Below are positions 9,467-18,171 of a stretch of DNA of 64,000 nucleotides, piece after piece. How positions within the stretch are numbered: the first letter of the stretch is position 1; each line of letters opens with the position of its first letter. The notes beneath the pieces were generated by a model. That model was not told where the DNA came from, made no database searches, and saw nothing but the letters and a program-made list of their open reading frames with translations. The DNA is from Lachnospiraceae bacterium (GTDB lineage Bacteria > Bacillota > Clostridia > Lachnospirales > Lachnospiraceae): positions 1 to 64,000 of the forward strand of contig JAFVBE010000007.1 in NCBI GenBank assembly GCA_017480195.1, read 5' to 3'. Both the position numbers and the translations under genes were made by a program.

Positions 9467-10132
9467 ATGAGTGCGGTTACTGACATGAGTATGGAGCTTC
9501 TGATGAATTCAGATAATCCGGAGGTTATACTTAAGAATATGCAGCCATTCATGAATCTTATGATGTATTATGAATGTGCTCTGATGGAGATAGAGACGAA
9601 GCTTAAGGTTTTAAATTCTGAGTTTGCTTTGCAACATAACAGAAATCCTTTTGAATCAATAAAATGCAGGATTAAAAAACCTATAAGCATAGTTGAGAAG
9701 ATGAAGAAGAAAAATCTTGATATTACAATAGAGAATATCGAGAATAATCTGACGGATATAGCAGGAGTAAGAGTTATATGCTCATTTCCGGAGGATATAT
9801 ATACGGTTTCAGAGCTTTTATCGAAGCAGGATGATATAAATGTCGTTCAGGTTAAGGATTACATAAGGAACCCTAAGCCAAATGGCTACAGGAGTCTTCA
9901 TCTTATAGTAGATGTTCCGATTTTTTTATCAGACCAGAAGAAATATATGAAGGTTGAGGTTCAGTTCAGAACTATAGCTATGGATTTCTGGGCAAGTCTT
10001 GACCACAAGCTGAAATATAAAAAAGATAATTTGAAGCATCCTGAGATAATTGCACAGGAATTAAAGAAGTGTGCAGATATGGTTACTGCCATGGATTACA
10101 AGATGCAGGAAATACGAAATATGCTTGATTAA
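9467..10132 (+). CDS. relQ: Small alarmone synthetase, GTP pyrophosphokinase family (RelQ/SasB-like)
   Basis: 221 residues, close to the single-domain (p)ppGpp synthetases of Firmicutes (about 210). It transfers pyrophosphate from ATP to GDP/GTP, raising (p)ppGpp in the stringent response. Visible synthetase motifs are KCRIKKPISIVEKMKKK (about 66-82), DIAGVRVIC (about 97-105), the acceptor-nucleotide region PKPNGYRSLHLIV (about 137-149) and the VEVQFRT strand with catalytic-type Glu, followed by MDFWASLDHKLKYK. There is no HD hydrolase domain and no TGS/ACT regulatory region. Start: a GTG at 9428 would overlap the small upstream frame; the ATG at 9467, 6 nt after GAGGTG, is preferred. It stands alone between two differently themed genes. 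Confidence 0.85.
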   Translation: MSAVTDMSMELLMNSDNPEVILKNMQPFMNLMMYYECALMEIETKLKVLNSEFALQHNRNPFESIKCRIKKPISIVEKMKKKNLDITIENIENNLTDIAGVRVICSFPEDIYTVSELLSKQDDINVVQVKDYIRNPKPNGYRSLHLIVDVPIFLSDQKKYMKVEVQFRTIAMDFWASLDHKLKYKKDNLKHPEIIAQELKKCADMVTAMDYKMQEIRNMLD

Positions 10133-10155
10133 TTTATTTTTTAAATGCTTGATCT

Positions 10156-10181
10156 GCTCCTTACTGAGGTAGAAAAGGAGC
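10156..10181 (+). promoter_or_regulatory. Hairpin covering the comM ribosome site
   Basis: GCTCCTT (10156-10162) is complementary to AAGGAGC (10175-10181), the Shine-Dalgarno sequence of comM, across a 12-nt loop. Seven pairs could hide the ribosome site. It may be a translational control element or a chance match to an SD-like sequence. Confidence 0.3.
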
Positions 10182-10190
10182 TTTAATATA

Positions 10191-11729
10191 ATGTTTAATA
10201 AGGTTATTAGCGGCACCGTCTTGGGCATAGACGGTGCACTGATTAATGTTGAGGCGGACTTAAGTGATGGTCTGCCTATGCTTACGATGATCGGCTATCT
10301 GTCTTCTTCTGTGAAGGAAGCCGGTGAGAGAGTAAGGACGGCGCTTAAGAATTCGGGCTACTATATACCGCCTAAGCGCATAACGATCAATTTATCTCCC
10401 GCAGATATAAGAAAGGATGGCTCGGGATTTGACTTGCCTATAGCCATTGCTATAGTTCTGACTATTGGGATTATCCCTGATATGGATATTGCTAAAACCA
10501 TTATAGTAGGTGAGCTTGGATTAAATGGGGAAGTGAAGTCGGTAAACGGTGTGCTCCCTATAGTTTATCATGCCTTTGAAAATGGTATAAGCACCTGTAT
10601 AGTTCCCAGAGATAATGCCGTGGAGGCAGCTCTGGTTGATGGTATGAGGGTGATAGCTGTGGAAAGTCTGTCCGAGACCATAGACTATATACAGGGCAAT
10701 ATTATTATCGAACCGTTAGACAGGGATAAAATCAATGTTGAATCAGATAAGATTGAAAAGAAATACGACTTTTCCGAGATAAAAGGACAGGCTATGCTTA
10801 AGCGTGGCATGGAAATTGCAGCATCCGGTTTTCACAATGTGCTTATGACAGGAGCGGCGGGGGCAGGTAAGTCGATGATTTCCAAAAGACTTCCGACAAT
10901 AATGCCGAAGCTGTCCTTTGAGGAGAGTATAGAAGTTACGAAGATATACAGCGTAAGCGGTATGCTGGATAAGAAAAGCAGACTAATAACTGACAGACCC
11001 TTTCGTTCGCCACACCATACCATATCTAATCATGCTTTAACGGGTGGTGGAAGTATACCGAGACCCGGAGAGGTTACTCTTGCACATAATGGAGTGCTTT
11101 TCTTAGATGAGCTTCCTGAATTCAATAAAAATGTTCTTGAAGTCTTAAGACAACCCCTGGAGGATAAGAAAATTACTATATCAAGGGTAAATGCAACATA
11201 TTCATTTCCTGCGGATTTTATGCTTATTGCTGCGATGAATCCATGTCCCTGCGGATATTTTCCTGACAGGAACAAATGTAGCTGTACGCCGTTTCAGATA
11301 AGGCGATATCAGCAGAAGATAAGCGGACCTTTGCTTGACAGGATTGACATTAATATGGAGATTAAGCCTGTAAAATATGAAGAGATTTTCGCAAGCTCTG
11401 AGGAGGAAAACTCTGAGACAATAAGGGCAAGGGTTGAGAAGACAAGGCAGCTTCAGAGAAAAAGATACATAGAGGATAATATAAGCTTTAACTCACAGCT
11501 TGAGGGTAAGCTGATAAAGAAATACATCAGGCTTGATGATAAGGTCAATGATTATTTTAAAGAGAGGCTTAAGAAGCTTGAGCTTTCGGCGAGAGGTATA
11601 GACAGGATATTGAAGCTGTCACGAACTATAGCCGATATGTCTGATAGCGAAGGCATATCCAAGGAACACATAAATGAGGCGATATTTTATAGAAACTCCG
11701 GAATATTTGGTTATAAGGAGGGAAGATAA
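10191..11729 (+). CDS. comM: ComM/YifB family AAA+ ATPase (Mg-chelatase-like)
   Basis: 512 residues, the usual length. In other bacteria ComM is a hexameric helicase that extends branch migration during integration of incoming DNA in natural transformation. The N-terminal Lon-S5-like domain (about 1-170, with GYLSSSVKEAGERVRTALKN and INLSPADIRKDGSGFDLP) is followed by an AAA+ core with Walker A GAAGAGKSM (about residue 220), Walker B VLFLDELPEF, and the zinc-type loop NPCPCG...CSC. The C-terminal magnesium-chelatase domain ends with an ARGIDRILKLSRTIADM helix. It is 4 nt from dprA, a second transformation gene, so the two are cotranscribed. A hairpin (10156-10181) overlaps its ribosome site. 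Confidence 0.92.
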   Translation: MFNKVISGTVLGIDGALINVEADLSDGLPMLTMIGYLSSSVKEAGERVRTALKNSGYYIPPKRITINLSPADIRKDGSGFDLPIAIAIVLTIGIIPDMDIAKTIIVGELGLNGEVKSVNGVLPIVYHAFENGISTCIVPRDNAVEAALVDGMRVIAVESLSETIDYIQGNIIIEPLDRDKINVESDKIEKKYDFSEIKGQAMLKRGMEIAASGFHNVLMTGAAGAGKSMISKRLPTIMPKLSFEESIEVTKIYSVSGMLDKKSRLITDRPFRSPHHTISNHALTGGGSIPRPGEVTLAHNGVLFLDELPEFNKNVLEVLRQPLEDKKITISRVNATYSFPADFMLIAAMNPCPCGYFPDRNKCSCTPFQIRRYQQKISGPLLDRIDINMEIKPVKYEEIFASSEEENSETIRARVEKTRQLQRKRYIEDNISFNSQLEGKLIKKYIRLDDKVNDYFKERLKKLELSARGIDRILKLSRTIADMSDSEGISKEHINEAIFYRNSGIFGYKEGR

Positions 11730-11732
11730 AAT

Positions 11733-12875
11733 ATGGACACAGCAAGTAAGGAAAAGGATATATTACACCTTTGGTTAGACAGCTTTGAAACCATAGGTAA
11801 TACTTCTAAGAGGAAGTTGATTGATAAGCTTGGAGATATTGAGAGTGTATATGAGGCATCGTTAAAGCTTTTAAGCAGTATAATCCCTGAGGAAAAGGCA
11901 AGATTCTTAGCGGTTAATAAAGAACTGACTCAGGTAAATGAGAAATGGGAATATCTCTTAGAGAAGGATATAGATATAGTTTACCCGGAGCATAAGGACT
12001 ATCCGGATAAGCTAAAAAATATTCATGACACACCTGATATTTTATATATAAGGGGAAGACTTAAGAAGACACTTGATGAGCGTAACAGGAGCATAGGGAT
12101 AGTCGGCTCAAGAAATGCGGATACTTATGGCAGGGAATTGGCGTTTTCCTTTGGGAAAAAACTTGCTAAAAACGGAATAAATATAATAAGCGGTATGGCA
12201 CTTGGCATAGACGGTATGGCACACAGGGGAGCATTGTCGGCAGGCGGATATACGGTTGCTGTATTAGGTGGTGGTATAGATATTATATATCCTAAGGAGA
12301 ACTATGATATATATGAGAAACTTATAAAATGCGGTGCAGTAATATCCGAATATGGTCCGGGAATAAAACCTTTGGCTATACAGTTTCCTATGAGAAACAG
12401 GATAATAAGCGGGCTGTCGGACGGAGTGCTTGTTGTGGAGGCGAAGAAGAAAAGCGGCTCTCTGATAACAGCCGACCTTGCGCTCGAGCAGGGGAGGAAT
12501 GTATATGCTATTCCGGGCAGGATAGGCGATAGGAAAAGTGCCGGAACTAATAACCTGATTAAGCAGGGAGCGATGTGTGTTACCTCATCACAAGATATAA
12601 TAGATGATCTTAATATATATTCTGATAATTCTTTAAATGATGTAAATAAGGAAGATATTGGCGATGCAGGAGATGAAAATAAGGACAGTCTTAGTGAGTA
12701 TGAGAGTACTATATTGGATATGTTAAGTCTTGAACCTGTGTATATTGATAATATAATAGAGGTTCTACGGCTTAATGTATCTGATTGCTTAAGCCTTCTT
12801 TACAGTATGGAAGAAAGGGGTTATATAAGACAGGTAATAAAAGGATATTATATAGTCAATCTGTCTAAGAATTAA
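11733..12875 (+). CDS. dprA: DNA-processing protein DprA (Smf)
   Basis: 380 residues. DprA binds incoming single-stranded DNA and loads RecA during natural transformation. The Rossmann-like DNA-binding domain shows the diagnostic GSRNADTYGR, NIISGMALGIDGMAHRGAL and AVLGGGIDIIYPKEN motifs (about 125-195), then SGLSDGVLVVEAKKKSGSLITADLALEQGR and IPGRI. An N-terminal helical domain (about 1-60) and a C-terminal winged-helix-like segment (about 320-376) complete the usual layout. It starts 4 nt after comM. The comM-dprA pair, next to topA, is common in Firmicutes. Competence itself cannot be inferred because these genes are widely kept. Confidence 0.93.
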   Translation: MDTASKEKDILHLWLDSFETIGNTSKRKLIDKLGDIESVYEASLKLLSSIIPEEKARFLAVNKELTQVNEKWEYLLEKDIDIVYPEHKDYPDKLKNIHDTPDILYIRGRLKKTLDERNRSIGIVGSRNADTYGRELAFSFGKKLAKNGINIISGMALGIDGMAHRGALSAGGYTVAVLGGGIDIIYPKENYDIYEKLIKCGAVISEYGPGIKPLAIQFPMRNRIISGLSDGVLVVEAKKKSGSLITADLALEQGRNVYAIPGRIGDRKSAGTNNLIKQGAMCVTSSQDIIDDLNIYSDNSLNDVNKEDIGDAGDENKDSLSEYESTILDMLSLEPVYIDNIIEVLRLNVSDCLSLLYSMEERGYIRQVIKGYYIVNLSKN

Positions 12876-12910
12876 TTATATATTTTCCACCTTCAGAACC
12901 CATATTTTTC

Positions 12911-12939
12911 TTGCAATATGTCAGATAGAATGTTATATT
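12911..12939 (+). promoter_or_regulatory. Sigma-A-type promoter of the EAL gene
   Basis: TTGCAA (12911-12916) and TATATT (12934-12939) are 17 nt apart, with a start near 12946. This supports translation from the ATG at 12969 instead of the in-frame ATG at 12918, which lies inside the promoter. Confidence 0.5.
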
Positions 12940-12968
12940 TTTGTAAAGTATGTTTTTTGAGGTGTGTA

Positions 12969-14900
12969 ATGGTTGATGTAGCAATTTTATCCTGTACATT
13001 CATATTGTCATTCTCGTGTATAGTATATTTTCTAAGTAATAAACAGCTTCAGAAGGTGCAGAGCTATCTTTTCCTGGCTATAATGATAAATGTTTCTGTG
13101 TCAGCAGTAGCAGATATTGTGAGTAATTACATAGAGAATTCTTTGGTTGCTACAGGAGCATTATTCAGGTGGCAGTATGCTACGCAGATAATATTTTTTG
13201 TTGCGCATACTACCTTGGCGCCTCTCTATGCGCTCTATGTTATGATGGTTAATGGCTCAGGACTTAACAGGAAGAACAGCTTCTTTTATCTTATTTTATC
13301 ACCGCTTGTTATATCTGAACTTCTGCTTATTACAAATCCTCTGACTAATTGGATGTTTTACTATGATAAGCATGCTGACTTTGTGCGAGGACCATATGAA
13401 TTTGTATTATATATCACAGCGGGATTATATCTTTTTATCAGTATATATTTTATGGTTCGTTACAGAAAAGCGGTATCAAGGGAGACAAATATTGCTCTCT
13501 GGTATTTCTTTAGCTTTACAATAATAGGAATAATAGTTCAGATGCTTAATTCAGAATTAAAGGTTGAGCTTTTTGCAGAGTCAGTGTCTATGCTTGGAGT
13601 TATGCTTACTATCGAGAATGAGGACGCACTGATTGATTCCGGTTCCTTGGTATATAACAGAAGTGCTTTTACAAATGAAAATGTACGGCTTTTGTGCACG
13701 GGACAGCATTATGCCGTAATCAGTGTCAATATGACTAATCTTCGTTTTTATACAAGAATACTTGATTATAATGCTATGCGTGATGTGGTGCGTATGATTG
13801 CGGCATGGCTCAGGGGATGTAATAAGAATGCAAGAGTATATCGTAATGCTACAAATAATATGACAATTATTCTGCTTTATAAAAATGAGAAAGAGGTGGA
13901 TGCTCTTGTCTCAACCATAGCAGATAGATTCAGGGATACATGGACATATGGCAGGTCGGAAATAGAATTAAATGCAGAAATACGCGTTGCTTTTGTACCT
14001 GAGGAATTCAAAGATGTTAATCTTCTTACAGAACTTACAGAATCGAATTCAGATATTGAGACTCCGGGAGTAAGGGTATTCAGAGGCGATGAGCTTGATT
14101 CTTTCAAGAGAAAGGCACAGGTTGAGGAGGCGCTTAAGAAAGCACTTGAAGAAGATACTTTTCAAGTATACTACCAGCCGATATGGAATGCGGAAAAGAA
14201 TAGGATGGAATCTGCTGAGGCGCTCATCAGACTTACTGATGAAGAACTTGGTTTTATATCTCCGGAGGAGTTTATACCGATTGCTGAGCAGAGTGGTCTT
14301 ATAACAGAGATTGGTCTGTATGTGTTTGAGAAGGTCTGTCAGTTCATTACAAAAGAAAGGACAAAGGCGCTTGGCTTAAAATATATTGAGGTAAACTTAA
14401 GTATCTTCCAGCTTTTAGTTGGTAATACCTTAGAACATTTTCTTGAGATAATGAAAAGATATGGTGTGACCTCTGATCAGATTAATCTTGAAATTACTGA
14501 GACCGGCTCGCTTGCCACATCCAATACTATGATTTCTGCTATAAATGAAATGCAGGAGTGGGGATTTAAGTTTTCACTTGATGATTATGGTACCGGATAT
14601 TCCAATTTGTCATATATTATGAGTATGGACTTTCTTAATATAAAATCCGACAAGGGTTTGCTATGGGATGCTGATACGAGAGAAAGCTCATCAATAATGC
14701 TTACAGATACCATTAAAACTATTAGAAGACTTGGTATGAATGTTATCCAGGAAGGGGTAGAAACGAAGGAGCAGCTTGACCTTGTGGTTGGTGCAGGAGC
14801 AAATCTTATACAGGGATATTATTTTTCAAAACCTCTTCCGGAGGAAGCTTTTTATGATTATATGGTAGATTTTATTAAGAATTCTATATTAAATCGTTAA
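12969..14900 (+). CDS. Membrane EAL-domain c-di-GMP phosphodiesterase with degenerate GGDEF
   Basis: 643 residues from the chosen ATG (GAGGTG just upstream). The first about 210 residues hold seven or so hydrophobic segments, resembling the 7TM sensor of some histidine kinases. A GGDEF-like domain follows, but its signature is replaced by RNATNNMTII, so no cyclase activity is expected. The EAL domain is complete: AEALIRL, EVNLS, LEITETG, DDYGTGYSNL, a Lys in NIKSDKG, EGVETKEQL and GYYFSKP. All usual metal and catalytic positions appear present, so c-di-GMP hydrolysis is likely (inference). It is monocistronic, with its own promoter and a terminator at 14928. Effects on motility through the PilZ protein of the nearby fla operon are plausible. 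Confidence 0.88.
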   Translation: MVDVAILSCTFILSFSCIVYFLSNKQLQKVQSYLFLAIMINVSVSAVADIVSNYIENSLVATGALFRWQYATQIIFFVAHTTLAPLYALYVMMVNGSGLNRKNSFFYLILSPLVISELLLITNPLTNWMFYYDKHADFVRGPYEFVLYITAGLYLFISIYFMVRYRKAVSRETNIALWYFFSFTIIGIIVQMLNSELKVELFAESVSMLGVMLTIENEDALIDSGSLVYNRSAFTNENVRLLCTGQHYAVISVNMTNLRFYTRILDYNAMRDVVRMIAAWLRGCNKNARVYRNATNNMTIILLYKNEKEVDALVSTIADRFRDTWTYGRSEIELNAEIRVAFVPEEFKDVNLLTELTESNSDIETPGVRVFRGDELDSFKRKAQVEEALKKALEEDTFQVYYQPIWNAEKNRMESAEALIRLTDEELGFISPEEFIPIAEQSGLITEIGLYVFEKVCQFITKERTKALGLKYIEVNLSIFQLLVGNTLEHFLEIMKRYGVTSDQINLEITETGSLATSNTMISAINEMQEWGFKFSLDDYGTGYSNLSYIMSMDFLNIKSDKGLLWDADTRESSSIMLTDTIKTIRRLGMNVIQEGVETKEQLDLVVGAGANLIQGYYFSKPLPEEAFYDYMVDFIKNSILNR

Positions 14901-14927
14901 TATATGTAAGATAAATAACATATATAG

Positions 14928-14979
14928 AACTGTACATATTTTTAATTAAAAAATAATTTATAAATATGTGCAGTTTTTT
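14928..14979 (+). terminator. Rho-independent terminator after the EAL gene
   Basis: A 14-pair stem (14928-14941 with 14962-14975, one G-U) with an AT-rich 20-nt loop is followed by a T run to 14979. Confidence 0.7.
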
Positions 14980-14998
14980 AATTGTTGCAAAATTTTTC

Positions 14999-15027
14999 TT
15001 GCACCTTAAAAAGAAATGGTGTATAGT
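14999..15027 (+). promoter_or_regulatory. Sigma-A-type promoter of topA
   Basis: TTGCAC (14999-15004) and TATAGT (15022-15027) with a 17-nt spacer, 35 nt upstream of the topA start. Confidence 0.6.
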
Positions 15028-15061
15028 TGTGGAAGTTTAAAGCGAAGAAGGAGCTTATGAG

Positions 15062-17041
15062 ATGGCTAAGAATCTTGTTATTGTGGAGTCGCCTGCAAAG
15101 GCAAAAACCATTAAAAAATTTTTAGGAACAAACTATGAGGTTATAGCTTCAAACGGTCATGTAAGAGATCTGCCTAAAAGTCAGATGGGAATTGACATTG
15201 AACATGACTATGAACCCAAATATATTACCATAAGGGGCAAGGGGGATTTGCTTGCAGAGCTTAGAAAGGCTGTAAAAAAAGCAGACAAAATCTATCTGGC
15301 AACTGACCCTGACCGTGAGGGAGAGGCTATATCCTATCATTTATCCATAGCACTTAAGCTTGAGGAAAAGAAATATAAGAGAATTACATTTAATGAGATT
15401 ACTAAGACTGCGGTAAAGGATTCGATTAAGAATGCCAGAGAGATAGATATGGATTTGGTTGACGCACAGCAGGCAAGACGAGTGCTTGACAGAATGGTGG
15501 GATATTCCATAAGTCCGCTTCTTTGGGAGAAAATTAAGAGAGGACTCAGTGCCGGAAGGGTTCAGTCCGCAGCACTTAAGCTTGTATGTGACAGAGAGAA
15601 TGAGATAAATGCGTTTGTTCCTGTAGAGTACTGGAGTCTTAACGCTGATGTTATACCGGGTAAAAATCTTAAACCCATAAGTTTTCATTATATAGATGAG
15701 AAGATGAATAAGGATAAGCTTGATGAGGTGCTTAAAGCTGTCAAAGGAAAAAACATGCTTGTGGAAAGTATAAAAAAGAGCGAGAAGGTTAAGAAAAGAC
15801 CGTTACCTTTTACTACAAGCACCTTACAGCAGGATGCCGGCACCAAGCTTAATTTCTCAACAAGTAAGACTATGAGACTTGCACAGCAACTGTATGAGGG
15901 AGTCGATATAAAAGGGCGTGGCTCAGTGGGACTTATAACTTACCTAAGAACTGATTCCACCAGAATATCAGATGAGGCAGAGCAGAGTGCAAGAGAGTTC
16001 ATTAAGGATAAATTCGGAGAAAAATATATAGGAACAGCATCAAATAAAAAATCAGATAAGAAGATTCAGGATGCGCACGAAGCCATAAGGCCTACAGATA
16101 TAACTCTTACACCGGTTATGCTCAAGGACCAGCTTTCAAGAGAACAGTTCAGATTATATCAGCTTATATACAATAGATTTCTTGCAAGTCGTATGAGTGA
16201 TGCGGTCTACGAAATTAATGCCATAACCTTGAAGGCTGATACGAAGAAAGGCGATTATCTGTTCAGAACTTCCTCCTCCAAGATTAAGTTCGAGGGATTT
16301 ATGTCTGTCTATAAGCCTGATGATGAAGAAAAGGAAAATAATAAATTAAATGTAATAAAGGAAAAGGATGTGCTTGAGGTATCAGAGCTTGAAGAGAAGC
16401 AACATTTTACGCAGCCCCCTGCACATTATACAGAGAGTCTTTTAGTAAGAACAATGGAAGAACTTGGCATAGGAAGACCTTCAACCTATGCGCCTACCAT
16501 AACTACACTTTTAAATAGAAGATATATCGTGAAGGAAAGTAAGAATTTATATATTACAGAACTCGGAGAAGCGGTAAATGAGATTATGAACCTTGCTTTT
16601 CCTGAGATAGTTGATGTTAATTTTACTGCAAACATTGAATCGCTTCTTGATGAGATAGAGGCGGGCAATGTACAGTGGAAGGTAGTAGTAAGAAATTTCT
16701 ATCCGGATTTAAAAACCTCTGTTGACAATGCGCAAAAGGAACTTGAGAATATTAAGATAGATGATGAGATATCGGATACTGAATGTGAGCTGTGTGGAAG
16801 AATGATGGTTATAAAATATGGTCCGCATGGTAAATTTCTTGCGTGTCCGGGTTTCCCTGAGTGTAGAAATACAAAGCCATATTTTGAAAAAACAGGTATT
16901 AAGTGCCCTAAGTGTAATGCCGATATAGTTATTAAGAAGACGAGGAAGGGTAGAAGATACTATGGCTGTATCAACAACCCGGAGTGTGATTTTATGTCCT
17001 GGTCTAAGCCGCAGACTGACAGCAAGCAAACTGAAAAATAG
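15062..17041 (+). CDS. topA: DNA topoisomerase I
   Basis: 659 residues; a type IA enzyme that relaxes negative supercoils through a transient tyrosyl-DNA bond. The TOPRIM domain is at the start (LVIVESPAKAKTI at 5-17 and DPDREGEAISYH near 82-93). The active tyrosine lies in GLITYLRTDSTRIS (near 300). The C-terminal region has two zinc-ribbon repeats (CELCG...CPGFPEC and CPKCN...CINNPEC), fewer than some homologues. It is slightly shorter than the B. subtilis enzyme. AAGGAG precedes the ATG. It follows comM and dprA and stands just before the fla/che operon, but has its own promoter. Confidence 0.96.
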   Translation: MAKNLVIVESPAKAKTIKKFLGTNYEVIASNGHVRDLPKSQMGIDIEHDYEPKYITIRGKGDLLAELRKAVKKADKIYLATDPDREGEAISYHLSIALKLEEKKYKRITFNEITKTAVKDSIKNAREIDMDLVDAQQARRVLDRMVGYSISPLLWEKIKRGLSAGRVQSAALKLVCDRENEINAFVPVEYWSLNADVIPGKNLKPISFHYIDEKMNKDKLDEVLKAVKGKNMLVESIKKSEKVKKRPLPFTTSTLQQDAGTKLNFSTSKTMRLAQQLYEGVDIKGRGSVGLITYLRTDSTRISDEAEQSAREFIKDKFGEKYIGTASNKKSDKKIQDAHEAIRPTDITLTPVMLKDQLSREQFRLYQLIYNRFLASRMSDAVYEINAITLKADTKKGDYLFRTSSSKIKFEGFMSVYKPDDEEKENNKLNVIKEKDVLEVSELEEKQHFTQPPAHYTESLLVRTMEELGIGRPSTYAPTITTLLNRRYIVKESKNLYITELGEAVNEIMNLAFPEIVDVNFTANIESLLDEIEAGNVQWKVVVRNFYPDLKTSVDNAQKELENIKIDDEISDTECELCGRMMVIKYGPHGKFLACPGFPECRNTKPYFEKTGIKCPKCNADIVIKKTRKGRRYYGCINNPECDFMSWSKPQTDSKQTEK

Positions 17042-17077
17042 ACAAAATAATAAATGGAAAAATTTTTTTGTCGGATT

Positions 17078-17158
17078 TTGATATTTTGTGTTGATGAAAA
17101 ACACATTATATGGTAGTATATAGTGTGGACAAACACAAAATACCATATTTTACAAAGG
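17078..17158 (+). promoter_or_regulatory. Candidate promoter/operator region of the fla/che operon
   Basis: The best promoter is TTGATG (17091-17096), a 17-nt spacer and TAGTAT (17114-17119); TATAGT overlaps it at 17119-17124. Two nested inverted repeats surround it: an 11-nt pair TATTTTGTGTT (17082-17092) / AACACAAAATA (17132-17142) and an 8-nt pair ATATGGTA (17108-17115) / TACCATAT (17141-17148). A third AACAC half-site is at 17100-17104. One arm overlaps the -35 and the other the early transcribed region, as expected of a repressor operator. The regulator is unknown. Confidence 0.45.
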
Positions 17159-17195
17159 TTACAGCTTTAAAAATGGATTTTTAGAGTGTCATACA

Positions 17196-17240
17196 AAAGG
17201 ATTTGTGAGTGTTCTCATAAATCCTTTTCTTGTTTTTATC
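17196..17240 (+). terminator. Terminator-type hairpin in the flgB leader
   Basis: A 15-pair stem (AAAAGGATTTGTGAG with CTCATAAATCCTTTT, one G-U, TGTT loop) is followed by CTTGTTTTT. It lies after the candidate fla/che promoter and 40-50 nt before the flgB ATG. It could end topA transcripts or attenuate the whole flagellar operon. Confidence 0.6.
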
Positions 17241-17275
17241 ATTTACCTGTTGCATTACAGGAGAAAGGTAACTAT

Positions 17276-17671
17276 ATGATTAACACAGATATTTATAACT
17301 ATATCAATATACTCGACAAGGCTGCTGATGCTGCCAATATGAGAAATGAATTGATAACAAATAATATCGCAAATGTTGATACTCCTAATTATAAGAGGAA
17401 GGATATTGACTTTGAATCAGTTCTTCAGGCTGAGCTTGCAGGCGGTAGAACTCTTGATACAAGTGTCAGAGCGGCTAATAGAGATTTATCTGTTTTAGAC
17501 CCACAGGTTTTCACTGATAATTCCAATCTGTCATACAGATTAGACGGTAACAATGTAGATATCAGTACAGAGGAGGCATATCTGGCAGAGAATACTATCA
17601 GATATCAGTTGCTTATAGAACAGATGGAGCAGGAATATTCAAGATATAACACAGTACTCTCAGGTTCTTAA
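17276..17671 (+). CDS. flgB: Flagellar basal-body rod protein FlgB
   Basis: 131 residues, the normal FlgB size. It forms the proximal rod with FlgC in the periplasmic or wall-spanning part of the basal body. The N-terminal flagellar-rod motif ITNNIANVDTPNYKRKDIDF (about 32-51) is diagnostic, and the C-terminal helix (TIRYQLLIEQMEQEYSRY) matches rod/hook proteins. An open frame runs 30 codons further upstream, but the ATG at 17276 has AAAGG 7 nt before it and gives the standard N-terminus. First gene of the large fla/che cluster, 30 nt before flgC. Confidence 0.95.
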   Translation: MINTDIYNYINILDKAADAANMRNELITNNIANVDTPNYKRKDIDFESVLQAELAGGRTLDTSVRAANRDLSVLDPQVFTDNSNLSYRLDGNNVDISTEEAYLAENTIRYQLLIEQMEQEYSRYNTVLSGS

Positions 17672-17701
17672 TAATTATTGTTTTTATAGGAGGTTCAGGC
17701 T

Positions 17702-18139
17702 ATGAGTGTATTTTCAGCAATGAATGTATCTGCTACCGGTATGACCGCGCAGCAGCTTAGAATGGATATTATTTCAGAGAATATAGCCAATGCAAGCACA
17801 ACAAGAACGCAGGATGGTACAGCGTATAGAAGAAAGACGGTAGTTTTTGCTGAGAAGGCTACAACTTCATTTGATAACATATTAAACGGATATATGACGA
17901 ATTACCAGCCTAATGGTGTCAAGGTAACACAGATTGTTCAGGATCCATCGGATTTAAGGCTTGTATATGAACCGGATAATCCGGATGCTAATGAGGCGGG
18001 ATATGTGGAATATCCTAATGTAGATACTGTTACTGAGATGACAAACCTTATAGATTCAAGCCGTGCTTATGAGGCTAATATTACGGCATTCAACGCATCG
18101 AAAAGTATAGCGGAAAAGGGCTTGGAACTTTTTGGTTAA
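17702..18139 (+). CDS. flgC: Flagellar basal-body rod protein FlgC
   Basis: 145 residues. Proximal rod subunit exported through the flagellar type III system. The N-terminus (MNVSATGMTAQQLRMDIISENIANAST) and the C-terminal block EMTNLIDSSRAYEANITAFNASKS are typical of the family. A strong AGGAGG precedes the ATG. It lies between flgB and fliE, in the universal Gram-positive order. The middle region is slightly short but complete. Confidence 0.95.
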   Translation: MSVFSAMNVSATGMTAQQLRMDIISENIANASTTRTQDGTAYRRKTVVFAEKATTSFDNILNGYMTNYQPNGVKVTQIVQDPSDLRLVYEPDNPDANEAGYVEYPNVDTVTEMTNLIDSSRAYEANITAFNASKSIAEKGLELFG

Positions 18140-18171
18140 ACCTTAGTTTAATATGAGTAGGAGTTGATTTT

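Noticed and set aside
12329-12532. Open frame inside dprA on the same strand
   Set aside because: It is a shadow of dprA in another frame, with no ribosome site or family signal.
17041-17072. Possible topA terminator GACAAAA/TTTTTGTC
   Set aside because: Only weak A/T pairs with no clear T run after the stem; the 17196 hairpin is stronger.
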